Shown here piece by piece: positions 54,527 through 63,590 of a stretch of DNA of 64,000 bases. Position 1 is the first letter of the stretch. Each line of letters begins with the position of its first letter. The DNA lies in assembly GCF_004364775.1 (NCBI RefSeq), contig NZ_SOAL01000005.1:124001-188000 (forward strand), written 5' to 3'. The DNA comes from Comamonas sp. JUb58 (GTDB lineage: Bacteria > Pseudomonadota > Gammaproteobacteria > Burkholderiales > Burkholderiaceae_C). The notes under the pieces were generated by a model. It saw only the letters and a list, made by a program, of their open reading frames with translations, made no database searches and was not told where the DNA came from. A program made the position numbers and the translations under genes.

Positions 54527-57500
54527 ATGACATATTTCACCTCCCCGATGGCCCTCGTCAGGCCCGTCTTGCATGCCCTTGGCACAGGCGTGTTGCTGAT
54601 GGCCGTGCAGGCCTTTGCAGCCTCCACCGATCTGGCCACAGCGCCGCTGCAAACTTCCACAGCTACCCAGGTCAAGCCCAATATCTTCTTTGTGCTGGAT
54701 GACTCAGGAAGTATGAAATGGGACTTCATGCCCGACTGGGTGAACCAGGGTCAGGGCGATGACGCCTTGAATCCGCCTGGCTTGATCCGTAACAGCGGCT
54801 ACAACGGTATCTACTACGACCCTGCTATTACCTACACGCCGCCTAAAAAATACGATGGCACCAGCTACACCAGCTACACATCGGGCTGGAAAAGTGTTCC
54901 CTACGATGGGTTCGGCGTACAGACGGCGGCTAACCAGTTTTCGGACCGGAGCAATGCATCCGCAGTGCAGCGCAGCCTGTTCACTCGGACGGATGCCGGA
55001 AGCACCCAGGATCTGACTGGTACGGCCTATCCAGCACAGCACTACACATTTGTTGCTGGCGAGTACTGCAAATCGGCCAACATGAAGGAGTGCAATACCC
55101 AGAACACGGCCTCCACCGAATACCCGATTGCAGCCAAATTGCGCTGGTGCAGCGATGACGCGATGACGGACTGCCAGGCATCCCGGATCGAGACAGACCC
55201 GGGTGATGGCAAGACCTATACGATCGCACGCTACCCCGGTATGTCACTTGCGGGTACATCGGCCACTGCACAGCTGACCATTTCCAGAGTTAGCTGGACC
55301 CGTAACGTCTCCAGCATCAAGGTCAACGGTACTGAGATCCTGAACACTACGGTCACTGCGGGGCTCCTATCGAACAACACCTCCTTCGCCCAATCGCTTG
55401 CCACAGCGATCAACAATTCTGGCAGCGGTTACTCGGCCGTAGCTAGCGGTACGGTTGTCACCGTCTCCGCACCTACCAGCCTGGGTAACCTGACAGCCAC
55501 ACCGGTGGTGGTCACTACGCTGACCGTCGATGCCACGGCCTTCTCGGGTGGCAAAGCCACCACGACCGTGCCCGGTCAAAACATCCTCACCAATATCGTC
55601 AGTGGCAGCACCTACCCGTATCCAGGCTCCACGACCAAAGCTTCCTCACGCAGCGATTGCGCTGGCAATGTCTGTACCTATAACGAGGAGATGACCAATT
55701 TCGCCAACTGGTGGGCGTATTACCGCACGCGGATGCAGATGACCAAGACGGCTACTTCAAATGCGTTCGCCACGCTGGATGACAGCTTCCGCCTGGGCTA
55801 TATGACCATCAATAACAACAATGGCAACAACAGCAATACCGGCAGTAGGGCTACGGATGATGCCAACAGCGACTTTTTGAATGTCAACACCTTTAGTGCC
55901 GAAGCGGGTCAGCAAAAGTCCAAGTGGTACGCCAAACTCACGGCTGCAGTTCCCAATAACGGTACATCGCTGCGTGTCTCGCTGTCGATTGCAGGCCAGC
56001 TCTACGCGGGCAAGCTCAATGGCGTAAAACAGCTGTGGACATCTGCATCCAGCGGCAAGAAATCGGGCGTTACCGTCACGGACCCCATGCAGTACGCCTG
56101 CCAACGCAACTACACCATGCTGTCCACCGATGGCTACTGGAATGGCAGTGGCGGTACCCAGGTTGATGGTTCCACCACCATTGGCGATGAGGATGGCGAT
56201 GCCGCTCGCCCCTACAAGGATGGCAACAACCGCTCCAACACCTTGGCGGACGTCGCCGCGTATTACTACAACACCGATTTGCGCACGGCTGCTCTGGGCA
56301 ATACGACAAGCAGTGATGGGACCGACGTGGCCTCCAACAATGTGCCTGACGGCCAACAGCGCATGTTCACATCCACCGTGGGTCTGGGTGCTTCCGGCTA
56401 TATGCGCTACCAGAGCAACTATGCCAGCGCCACCAGCGGCGACTATTACGACATCCTCAAAGGAACTCAGACCTCAGCACAAACCCGCGCCAAGGGTATC
56501 TGCAGCTGGCAAAACTCGGGCCAGTGCAACTGGCCGACACCCGTCGCTGACAGCCAGACCACCATCGACGATCTCTGGCACGCCGCCGTCAATGGTCGCG
56601 GCACCTACTACAGCGCTGGCAACCCTGCGGCCCTCAAGACAGGCCTGAGCAACTTCCTGCAAAGCGTCTCGGCCGCCACCGGCAATGCGGCTGCGGCCAC
56701 CACCAGCAACCCCAATACCGTGCAGGGTGACAACTTCCTGTTCCAGTCCACCTTCCGATCGGTCGACTGGTATGGCGAACTGGCGCGCTATCGCATCGAT
56801 TTGGACACCGGCGCCCAGATTCCAGACGCAGATTGGTCTCAGTCGGGCACTGTCTATTCGAACGCGGCCAACCGCACATTGGCAACCCCAACGCTGGACA
56901 ACCGCAATTACAGCAACCGCAACATCTACACCTATGACGGCAGTGCGCGCGCCTCTTTCGACTGGGCGTCGATGAGCGCAACCATGCGCAACCTGTTCAA
57001 CCTCACAGCCATCAACTCGCTGTCCCAGATGTGCGATGCGGGCGATACCTGCCTGGATGCTGCGGCCAAGACCAACAGCACCACCGCCGGCACGACCACC
57101 GGTGCAGCCGGCATCAACCTGGTGAACTTTCTGCGCGGCGACCGCAGCAACGAAGGCCCGGACAAGACCACCTACTACCGCCAGCGTGCGCATGTGATGG
57201 GTGATATCGTCGATTCGCAGGCCGTCTACATCAAGCGCCCGATGTACAACTACGCGGACACGGGTTACACCACCTTCAAGTCGGACCAGGCCAACCGCCA
57301 GGGCATGGTCTATGTGGGCGCCAATGACGGCATGCTGCATGCCTTCAATGCCGACGACGGCTCCGAATCCTGGGCCTATATCCCTTCGATGCTGCTGTCG
57401 CGCCTCTACAAGCTGGCGGACAAGAACTACAGCAACAACCACCAGTACTACGTCAACGCCACGCCCCAGCAAGGCGATGTGTACTACGACGGTACCTGGA

Positions 57501-58672
57501 AGACCATCCTGGTCGGCGGCCTGGGCCGCGGCGGCCGCGGCTTCTATGCCTTGAACGTCACGGATCCCACCTCCCCTGCCGTCCTCTGGGAGTTCACTGC
57601 AGACACAGCCGCAGGCAATGGCTATACCCGCGATGCCGATCTGGGCTACTCGTTTGGAACCCCCGTCATCACCAAGCTCTCGGATGGCACCTGGGTGGTG
57701 CTGGTCACCTCGGGCTACAACAACAACGAAGCCACCAATGCCACCGGCGGCGGCTTTGTCTGGGTGCTGAACGCCAAAACCGGCGCCATCATCAAGAAGA
57801 TCGCCACCGGCGAAGGCTCACGCACGACCCCCTCGGGTCTGACACGTATCCTGGCCTACTCAGAAACGGCCATGACCAACAACAAGGCTACCACCGTCTA
57901 TGGCGGCGACCTGCTGGGCAATGTCTGGCGCATGGAAATCAGTGCCCTGACCTCCGCTGGCGGCGATGCCCCGGTCACCAAGCTGGCCACCTTGCAGTAC
58001 AGCAGTACGGCACAGGCCATCACCGCCCGGCCACAGGTCAGCAAGGTCGGAGATGCACGGGTTGTCTTTGTCGGTACGGGCCGCTACCTCGGCGTGTCGG
58101 ATATCGCCAATTCCGATGTGCAATCGATCTATGCGATCAAGGACGCCAATACCGCCTACGGCAATCCCCGCGACAGCACCTGCTCGGGCACCAGCAAGGT
58201 CAACTGCTTCGTCAAGCAAACCTATACCGACAGCAACAACCGGCGTACAGCCAGCTCTACCGTCAGCTATGACGTGGACTTCGACACCATGCGCGGCTGG
58301 TATGTGGATCTGCCGATCTCGGGTGAACGTGCCAACACCGACCCCGCCTTGCAACTGGGCACGCTGGTGTACACCACCAATGTGCCCAGCGATGACAGTG
58401 CCTGCAGCCCTGGCGGTACCAGCAATATCATCTACGTCAACTACCGCACCGGCCTGGCGGTTCCCGGTAGCACTAGCGTCGGCGGCCTGCTGTCGAGCAA
58501 CGGTATCTCGGCGCTGGCCAGTGCGCCAACCCTGGTGCGCCTGCCCAATGGCAAGGTGGTGGCCATCGTCAACCTGTCCAACGGCACCACGGTGAACGTC
58601 GAGATCCCTGTGGCCTCAAGTAACCAGAAGACGCGGCGTGTGTCCTGGCGCGAGCTGATCACCGGCCAATAA
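54527..58672 (+). CDS. pilY1: Type IV pilus tip-associated adhesin PilY1
   Basis: The 1381-aa exported protein has a signal peptide (to about residue 32, VQAFAAS). Next is a short von Willebrand A/MIDAS-like start PNIFFVLDDSGSMKWDF. The C-terminal PilY1 beta-propeller starts at about residue 860 with RAHVMGDIVDSQAVYIKRPM, GMVYVGANDGMLHAFNADDGSESWAYIPSMLLSRLY and GGLGRGGRGFYALNVTDP. An extra Thr/Ser/Asn-rich segment (about 240-355, including SSIKVNGTEILNTTVTAG) interrupts the N-terminal half. PilY1 supports pilus extension and adhesion. It ends 18 nt before a strong terminator. Confidence 0.93.
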   Translation: MTYFTSPMALVRPVLHALGTGVLLMAVQAFAASTDLATAPLQTSTATQVKPNIFFVLDDSGSMKWDFMPDWVNQGQGDDALNPPGLIRNSGYNGIYYDPAITYTPPKKYDGTSYTSYTSGWKSVPYDGFGVQTAANQFSDRSNASAVQRSLFTRTDAGSTQDLTGTAYPAQHYTFVAGEYCKSANMKECNTQNTASTEYPIAAKLRWCSDDAMTDCQASRIETDPGDGKTYTIARYPGMSLAGTSATAQLTISRVSWTRNVSSIKVNGTEILNTTVTAGLLSNNTSFAQSLATAINNSGSGYSAVASGTVVTVSAPTSLGNLTATPVVVTTLTVDATAFSGGKATTTVPGQNILTNIVSGSTYPYPGSTTKASSRSDCAGNVCTYNEEMTNFANWWAYYRTRMQMTKTATSNAFATLDDSFRLGYMTINNNNGNNSNTGSRATDDANSDFLNVNTFSAEAGQQKSKWYAKLTAAVPNNGTSLRVSLSIAGQLYAGKLNGVKQLWTSASSGKKSGVTVTDPMQYACQRNYTMLSTDGYWNGSGGTQVDGSTTIGDEDGDAARPYKDGNNRSNTLADVAAYYYNTDLRTAALGNTTSSDGTDVASNNVPDGQQRMFTSTVGLGASGYMRYQSNYASATSGDYYDILKGTQTSAQTRAKGICSWQNSGQCNWPTPVADSQTTIDDLWHAAVNGRGTYYSAGNPAALKTGLSNFLQSVSAATGNAAAATTSNPNTVQGDNFLFQSTFRSVDWYGELARYRIDLDTGAQIPDADWSQSGTVYSNAANRTLATPTLDNRNYSNRNIYTYDGSARASFDWASMSATMRNLFNLTAINSLSQMCDAGDTCLDAAAKTNSTTAGTTTGAAGINLVNFLRGDRSNEGPDKTTYYRQRAHVMGDIVDSQAVYIKRPMYNYADTGYTTFKSDQANRQGMVYVGANDGMLHAFNADDGSESWAYIPSMLLSRLYKLADKNYSNNHQYYVNATPQQGDVYYDGTWKTILVGGLGRGGRGFYALNVTDPTSPAVLWEFTADTAAGNGYTRDADLGYSFGTPVITKLSDGTWVVLVTSGYNNNEATNATGGGFVWVLNAKTGAIIKKIATGEGSRTTPSGLTRILAYSETAMTNNKATTVYGGDLLGNVWRMEISALTSAGGDAPVTKLATLQYSSTAQAITARPQVSKVGDARVVFVGTGRYLGVSDIANSDVQSIYAIKDANTAYGNPRDSTCSGTSKVNCFVKQTYTDSNNRRTASSTVSYDVDFDTMRGWYVDLPISGERANTDPALQLGTLVYTTNVPSDDSACSPGGTSNIIYVNYRTGLAVPGSTSVGGLLSSNGISALASAPTLVRLPNGKVVAIVNLSNGTTVNVEIPVASSNQKTRRVSWRELITGQ

Positions 58673-58690
58673 AGGTCATCCCCAAAGCAG

Positions 58691-58720
58691 AACCGCAGCC
58701 ATGGCTGCGGTTTTGCTTTT
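58691..58720 (+). terminator. Rho-independent terminator after pilY1
   Basis: AACCGCAGCC/GGCTGCGGTT forms a perfect 10-bp stem with a 2-nt loop, followed by TTGCTTTT. Confidence 0.85.
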
Positions 58721-58761
58721 CCAGCGGCGAGCAGCCGCCCCTTCCGGGCTTCAGTGCTGCA

Positions 58762-59442
58762 TCACCCCAGCGCGACCCGCATCTGGTCAATCACCGCCTT
58801 GTAATCGGGCTTGCCAAAAATCGCGCTGCCGGCCACAAAGGTGTCGGCCCCTGCATCCGCCACGCGGCGGATATTGGTTTCCTTGATGCCGCCGTCGACT
58901 TCCAGGCGGATGTCCTTGCCGCTGGCTTCGATGCGCTTGCGCGTGGCTTCGATCTTGCGCAGGGTCGAGTCGATGAAGCTCTGGCCACCAAAGCCGGGGT
59001 TGACGCTCATCAGCAAGATCAGGTCGATGTCCTCGATCACCCAATCCAGAACATCCAGCGGCATGGCGGGATTGAATACCAGACCGGCCTTGCAGCCCTG
59101 TGACTTGATCGCCTGGATGCTGCGGTGCACGTGGGCCGAAGCATCGGGGTGGAAGCTGATATAGTCGGCGCCTGCCTGGGCAAAGGCGGCGGCCAACTCG
59201 TCCACCGGCTGCACCATCAGGTGCACATCGATGGGCGCCGGCGTGCCATCGGGCTTGATGGCATGGGGCTTCAGCGCCGCGCAAATCATCGGACCGAAGG
59301 TCAGATTGGGGACGTAATGATTGTCCATCACGTCAAAATGTATCCAGTCCGCGCCAGCGGCCAGTACGTTGCGCACTTCCTCGCCCAGGCGGGCAAAGTC
59401 TGCAGACAGGATTGAGGGGGCAATTCGGTAGGTGGAGCTCAT
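58762..59442 (-). CDS. rpe: Ribulose-phosphate 3-epimerase
   Basis: Rpe interconverts ribulose-5-phosphate and xylulose-5-phosphate. The 226-aa TIM barrel has [17 protein letters not shown], the metal/catalytic stretch [43 protein letters not shown] and [32 protein letters not shown]. The start [10 protein letters not shown] was chosen; the frame is open upstream but unlike the family. It is divergent from apaG, with a 50-nt gap. Confidence 0.95.
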   Translation of the reverse strand: MSSTYRIAPSILSADFARLGEEVRNVLAAGADWIHFDVMDNHYVPNLTFGPMICAALKPHAIKPDGTPAPIDVHLMVQPVDELAAAFAQAGADYISFHPDASAHVHRSIQAIKSQGCKAGLVFNPAMPLDVLDWVIEDIDLILLMSVNPGFGGQSFIDSTLRKIEATRKRIEASGKDIRLEVDGGIKETNIRRVADAGADTFVAGSAIFGKPDYKAVIDQMRVALG

Positions 59443-59492
59443 CCCTCTATTGTCGCAGTTAGTATTTCTACCTGACTTCAATCCAGTTTCAC

Positions 59493-59903
59493 ATGCCAAA
59501 GTTCCAGTTTGAGGTGTCGGTGACACCACAGTACCTGCCTGAGCAGTCCATGCCCGAGGCCGGCGTGTTCCACTTTGTCTATAGCATCATCATTCGCAAC
59601 AGTGGCGACGTTCCCGCGCAGCTGATTGCCCGTCACTGGATCATCAAGGATGCTACCGGCCTGGTCCAGGAGGTCAAGGGCCTGGGCGTCGTGGGCCACC
59701 AGCCGCTGCTAGCTCCTGGCGAATCCTTTGAATACCAAAGCCAGTGCCGCCTGGCCACGCCGCAAGGCAGCATGGAAGGCAGCTACCTCTGCATCAGCGA
59801 TGAGGGCCAGACCTTTGACTGCCCCATTCCGCGCTTCAGCCTCGACGCAACGCAGTACCCCGCCCAAGACGACGACCTGGCCCAAGGACGAGTGCTGCAC
59901 TGA
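59493..59903 (+). CDS. apaG: ApaG domain protein (Co2+/Mg2+ efflux-linked)
   Basis: The 136-aa protein is one ApaG beta-sandwich ([87 protein letters not shown]). In enterobacteria it is genetically linked to Co/Mg resistance; its biochemical role is unclear. Its TGA overlaps the ATG of the next gene (TGATG). Confidence 0.92.
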   Translation: MPKFQFEVSVTPQYLPEQSMPEAGVFHFVYSIIIRNSGDVPAQLIARHWIIKDATGLVQEVKGLGVVGHQPLLAPGESFEYQSQCRLATPQGSMEGSYLCISDEGQTFDCPIPRFSLDATQYPAQDDDLAQGRVLH

Positions 59904-61996
59904 TGTTCCGCAAGAAGAAACAAGACCCGCTGCCGCAACTGCTCGCCGCGCTGGATCCCGATGCGCCGCTGGCCGAGCGCAACCTCTGGATCATCGAGAT
60001 TGCCGCCTGGATTCGCGGCCAGCAAAACTCGGTCGATGCCGCCGTGGCCCGCGTCAGCCAGTTGCTTGACGCCATCGAAGCGGATGCCGCATTGCGGGAC
60101 AGAGTGCAGCGCTGGTGGGCCGTACAGCTGCAGACGGTGGACCTCACCGCGCTGCTCGCCGATTTCGGCTTTGCGCCCCGCACCGCCTTCTTCAACGAGA
60201 TGGCCGAGCGCCTGCGCTGGAAGCTGCTGCCCTCCACCCCCGAGACCATCGACGCCACTGTGCTGTTCTCGATGGTCTTGCATACGCCTTTCGATGCGCA
60301 GTGGCTCAAGGCCATGGACAAGCCCTTGCTGGAGCGCATTGCCCAGCTGCTGTCGCCCGGCTTTGTGTCGCTGGAGGTGATGGTCGTTCCCACCCAGATC
60401 GCGCAGAGCGATGTGGATGCCGGCAGCATTGCCGGGCTGGAGCACTACGGCAACCGCCTCTCGCCCTGGCAGCACCTGGTGCTCAACGCTATCACCTATT
60501 GCGCGGGCCAGATTCTGGCGGCCGGCTTTGCGCCCGAGCTGCGCCTGCGCATGAGCGGCAGCGCCAAGAACACCCAGCCCTTCTACAGCCTGATCAGCGG
60601 TGTGGAAGAGCTGCGCCGCGCGATGCTGCACCACAGCCCCAAGGCCGCCGATGTGCTGGAGGCCGAAGAGAACGTGCGCCGCAGCCTGGACGAATGCCGC
60701 ACCGCCGTGGCCTCGATCTACGAACACTTTGAAGACAACGGCGTGTCGGTCGGCGTGGTGTTCCGGCTGCGCCAACTGCGCATGCGCATTCTGCGGGTGC
60801 GCGAGCTGCTCGATTGCCTGCTGTCGGCCAACCCCAAGGTCATCACGGCCAAGCTGCTGGCCCACCTGGTGGCGGTTGGCCTGGAGCGCCAGAGCATCCG
60901 CGCGCTGATCTCGTCCAACTCCTCGCTGCTGGCCTCCAAGGTAGCCGAGCGCAGTGCCGAGACCGGTGAGCACTACATCACCCGCGACAAGCGCGAGTAC
61001 GCGCAGATGGCACGCAAGGCGGCTGGCGGGGGTCTGGTGATGGCCTTCACCACGATGATCAAGTTCGCGCTGCATGCGGTCGCCATCTCGGCGTTCTGGG
61101 GTGGCTTCATCGCCGGCATCAACTACGCGATCAGCTTTGTGCTGATCCAGCTGCTGCACTTCACCGTCGCCACCAAGCAGCCGGCGATGACCGCCCCGGC
61201 CATGGCCGCCAAGCTCAAGGAATCGGGCGATACCGAGGCTGGCATCGCGTCCTTTGTCGACGAGGTCAGCTACCTGGTGCGCTCTCAGGTGGCCGCCGTG
61301 CTGGGCAATGTGTTCACCGTCTTCCCGATGGTGCTGCTGCTCACCTGGGGCTGGGCCCGTGCCACCGGCACGCCCTTTATCGACCAGCATGAGGCCGAGC
61401 AGACCTTGAAATCGCTGACCTTGCTGGGCCCCTCGGTGTTCTATGCCGCCTTTACCGGTGTGCTGCTGTTCTCGTCCAGCATCATCGCCGGCTGGACCGA
61501 GAACTGGTTCGTGCTGCACCACATGGACTCGGCCATCCGCTACAACCCGCGCATCACCCGCTTTCTGGGCAAGGCGCGGGCCGCGCGCTGGGCGGGCTTC
61601 ATGCGCCGCAATATATCGGGCTTTGCCTCCAACATCTCGCTGGGCTTCATGCTGGGGTTGATCCCGGTGCTGGCGCAGTTCTTTGGTCTGCCCATCGACA
61701 TCCGCCATGTCACCCTGGCTGCCGGCCAGATCGCCGCAGCTGCCACCAGCATGGGTTTTGAAGTGCTGCATTTCCACGGCTTCTGGCTTTGCGTGGTGGC
61801 GCTGCCTTTCCTGGGCGGCCTCAATATCCTCGTCAGCTTCTATCTGGCATTCCGCCTGGCACTGCGCGCGCAAAACGTCAGCAATGTCGAGCGCTCACAC
61901 ATCTACAAGGCGCTGATCAAGCGGGTGCTGACCCGGCCGCTGAGCTTTTTGCTGCCGCTGCGCCTGAACCGCGACGGCACGCCAGGAGGGCGCTGA
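59903..61996 (+). CDS. SpecificRecomb-family membrane protein ('site-specific recombinase')
   Basis: A 697-aa protein of the family named after gonococcal Gcr. The N-terminal half is soluble and helical (PLLERIAQLLSPGFVSLEVMV, AEENVRRSLDECRTAVASIYEHFEDNGVSVGVVFRLRQLRMRILRVRELL). The C-terminal half has about six to seven membrane segments (LVMAFTTMIKFALHAVAISAFWGGFIAGINYAISFVLIQLLHFTVATKQPAMTAPAMA). No serine- or tyrosine-recombinase catalytic motif is visible, so the family name is doubtful. It overlaps apaG and is 1 nt before thiL. Confidence 0.85.
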   Translation: MFRKKKQDPLPQLLAALDPDAPLAERNLWIIEIAAWIRGQQNSVDAAVARVSQLLDAIEADAALRDRVQRWWAVQLQTVDLTALLADFGFAPRTAFFNEMAERLRWKLLPSTPETIDATVLFSMVLHTPFDAQWLKAMDKPLLERIAQLLSPGFVSLEVMVVPTQIAQSDVDAGSIAGLEHYGNRLSPWQHLVLNAITYCAGQILAAGFAPELRLRMSGSAKNTQPFYSLISGVEELRRAMLHHSPKAADVLEAEENVRRSLDECRTAVASIYEHFEDNGVSVGVVFRLRQLRMRILRVRELLDCLLSANPKVITAKLLAHLVAVGLERQSIRALISSNSSLLASKVAERSAETGEHYITRDKREYAQMARKAAGGGLVMAFTTMIKFALHAVAISAFWGGFIAGINYAISFVLIQLLHFTVATKQPAMTAPAMAAKLKESGDTEAGIASFVDEVSYLVRSQVAAVLGNVFTVFPMVLLLTWGWARATGTPFIDQHEAEQTLKSLTLLGPSVFYAAFTGVLLFSSSIIAGWTENWFVLHHMDSAIRYNPRITRFLGKARAARWAGFMRRNISGFASNISLGFMLGLIPVLAQFFGLPIDIRHVTLAAGQIAAAATSMGFEVLHFHGFWLCVVALPFLGGLNILVSFYLAFRLALRAQNVSNVERSHIYKALIKRVLTRPLSFLLPLRLNRDGTPGGR

Positions 61997-61997
61997 C

Positions 61998-62981
61998 ATG
62001 GCCGTGGGTGAATTCGCGCTGATTGCGCAGTACTTCAAGCGCCCGGTGCAGCGGGCCGTGCTCGGCGTCGGCGACGACTGCGCCCTGCTCGCGCCGCAGC
62101 CCGGCATGCAGCTGGCCATCTCCAGCGACATGCTGGTGCAAGACCGCCACTTCTTTGCCGATGTGGACCCGCGCACGCTCGGCCACAAGGCGCTGGCCGT
62201 CAACCTCAGCGACCTGGGCGCCAGTGGCGCGCAGCCGCTGGCGTTTACCTTGGCGCTGGCCCTGCCCGCAGTCGATGGGCCCTGGCTGCAAGCCTTCTCG
62301 GAGGGCATGTTTGCCTTGGCCGATGCCCATGGCTGCGAGCTGATTGGCGGCGACACCACCCAGGGCCCGCTGAACATCTGCATCACCGTGTTTGGCGAGG
62401 TGCCGGCTGGCCAGGCGCTGCTGCGCAGCGGCGCCCAGCCGGGTGATGACATCTATGTCAGCGGCCAGCTGGGCGATGCCCGCCTGGCGCTGGAGGCCTT
62501 GCTCGGCCATGTGCAGTTGCCCTCCGCCGCCTTGGCCGCTGCCCGCCAGCGGCTCGAAAGCCCCAGCCCGCGCGTCGCCCTGGGCACCGCGCTGCGCGGT
62601 ATCGCCAGCAGCGCGCTGGACTTGAGCGATGGCCTGGTCGGCGACCTGGGTCATATCCTGCAAGCCAGCGCGGTGGGTGCAGAGCTGCAGGCCGACCAGG
62701 TGCTGGCCTGCATGGCGGCGACGGCAGGCAGCTCCGCCACGGCGCTCCATTTGCCCATCGACTTGCAACTGCAATGCTGCCTGGCCGGCGGCGATGACTA
62801 CGAGCTCTGCTTTACCGCCGCCGCCGACCGGCGCGATGCCGTGGAACAAGCCAGCCTGGCCGCGCAAACCCCCGTGCAGCGCATCGGCCGCATCACCGCA
62901 GCACCCGGGCTGCGCGTGCTGGATGCACAAGGCCAGGCCATGGCGCAGCGCTGGGCCTCGTTTGACCACTTCAAGGCCTGA
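61998..62981 (+). CDS. thiL: Thiamine-monophosphate kinase
   Basis: ThiL phosphorylates thiamine monophosphate to the active diphosphate. The 327-aa protein of the PurM-like fold has GVGDDCALLAP, ISSDMLVQDRHFFADVDPRTLGHKALAVNLSDLGASGAQPL, ELIGGDTTQGPLNICITVFG and SSALDLSDGLVGDLGHIL, the conserved Mg- and ATP-binding Asp motifs. It is tightly linked to the preceding membrane-protein gene and 54 nt before pgpA. Confidence 0.95.
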   Translation: MAVGEFALIAQYFKRPVQRAVLGVGDDCALLAPQPGMQLAISSDMLVQDRHFFADVDPRTLGHKALAVNLSDLGASGAQPLAFTLALALPAVDGPWLQAFSEGMFALADAHGCELIGGDTTQGPLNICITVFGEVPAGQALLRSGAQPGDDIYVSGQLGDARLALEALLGHVQLPSAALAAARQRLESPSPRVALGTALRGIASSALDLSDGLVGDLGHILQASAVGAELQADQVLACMAATAGSSATALHLPIDLQLQCCLAGGDDYELCFTAAADRRDAVEQASLAAQTPVQRIGRITAAPGLRVLDAQGQAMAQRWASFDHFKA

Positions 62982-63035
62982 TCTCCCAGCAGGACTGGCC
63001 CACAGCGGCGCGCTGGCAGGCTTATGATGGCGGGC

Positions 63036-63590
63036 ATGAGCGACTCGCCCTCTCCCCCTTCCGCGCCCGGCGCAGCAGACCCCATTGCGGCGCCGCGCCG
63101 CGCCAACTGGTCCTTCATGCTGCGCAACCCCTTGCACTGGATGGCACTGGGCTTTGGCTCGGGCCTGAGCCCGGTCGCACCCGGAACGGTGGGCACCCTT
63201 TGGGCCTGGGTGGCCTACCTGGTGCTGCAGCTCTGGCTCACGCCGGCGGCGATTGGCTGGGTGATTGCGGCATCGCTGGTACTGGGCTGGTGGGCCTGTA
63301 CGGCTACCGCGCGCAACTTGGGCGTCGCCGACCCCGGAGCCATCGTCTGGGACGAGATCATTGCCTTCTGGCTCATTCTGTGGCTGGTCATGCCCACGGG
63401 ATTCTGGGGCCAGCTGTCGGCCTTTGTGCTGTTCCGCTTTTTCGATGCCGTCAAACCCCAGCCGGTGCGCTGGGCAGATCGCTGCTTCAAGGGCTTTGGC
63501 TGGGGCGGCGGTTGGGGCATCATCTGGGATGATCTGGTCGCCGCTTTCTGCACCTTGCTCGTCATCGCCATCGGGAGACATCTGCTATGA
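63036..63590 (+). CDS. pgpA: Phosphatidylglycerophosphatase A
   Basis: PgpA dephosphorylates phosphatidylglycerophosphate in phosphatidylglycerol synthesis at the inner membrane. The 184-aa protein has the family signatures GFGSGLSPVAPGTVGTLWAW and IVWDEIIAFWLIL, then RFFDAVKPQPVRWAD and IIWDDLVA, with four membrane segments. The start at 63036 was chosen over an ATG 12 nt upstream. It overlaps cinA by 4 nt (ATGA). The thiL-pgpA-cinA order is a common proteobacterial cluster. Confidence 0.93.
   Translation: MSDSPSPPSAPGAADPIAAPRRANWSFMLRNPLHWMALGFGSGLSPVAPGTVGTLWAWVAYLVLQLWLTPAAIGWVIAASLVLGWWACTATARNLGVADPGAIVWDEIIAFWLILWLVMPTGFWGQLSAFVLFRFFDAVKPQPVRWADRCFKGFGWGGGWGIIWDDLVAAFCTLLVIAIGRHLL

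Noticed and set aside
59783-61873. 696-aa minus-strand frame opposite the SpecificRecomb gene.
   Set aside because: Antisense shadow rich in Gln, His and Gly with no motifs. The plus strand overlaps apaG and thiL as an operon.
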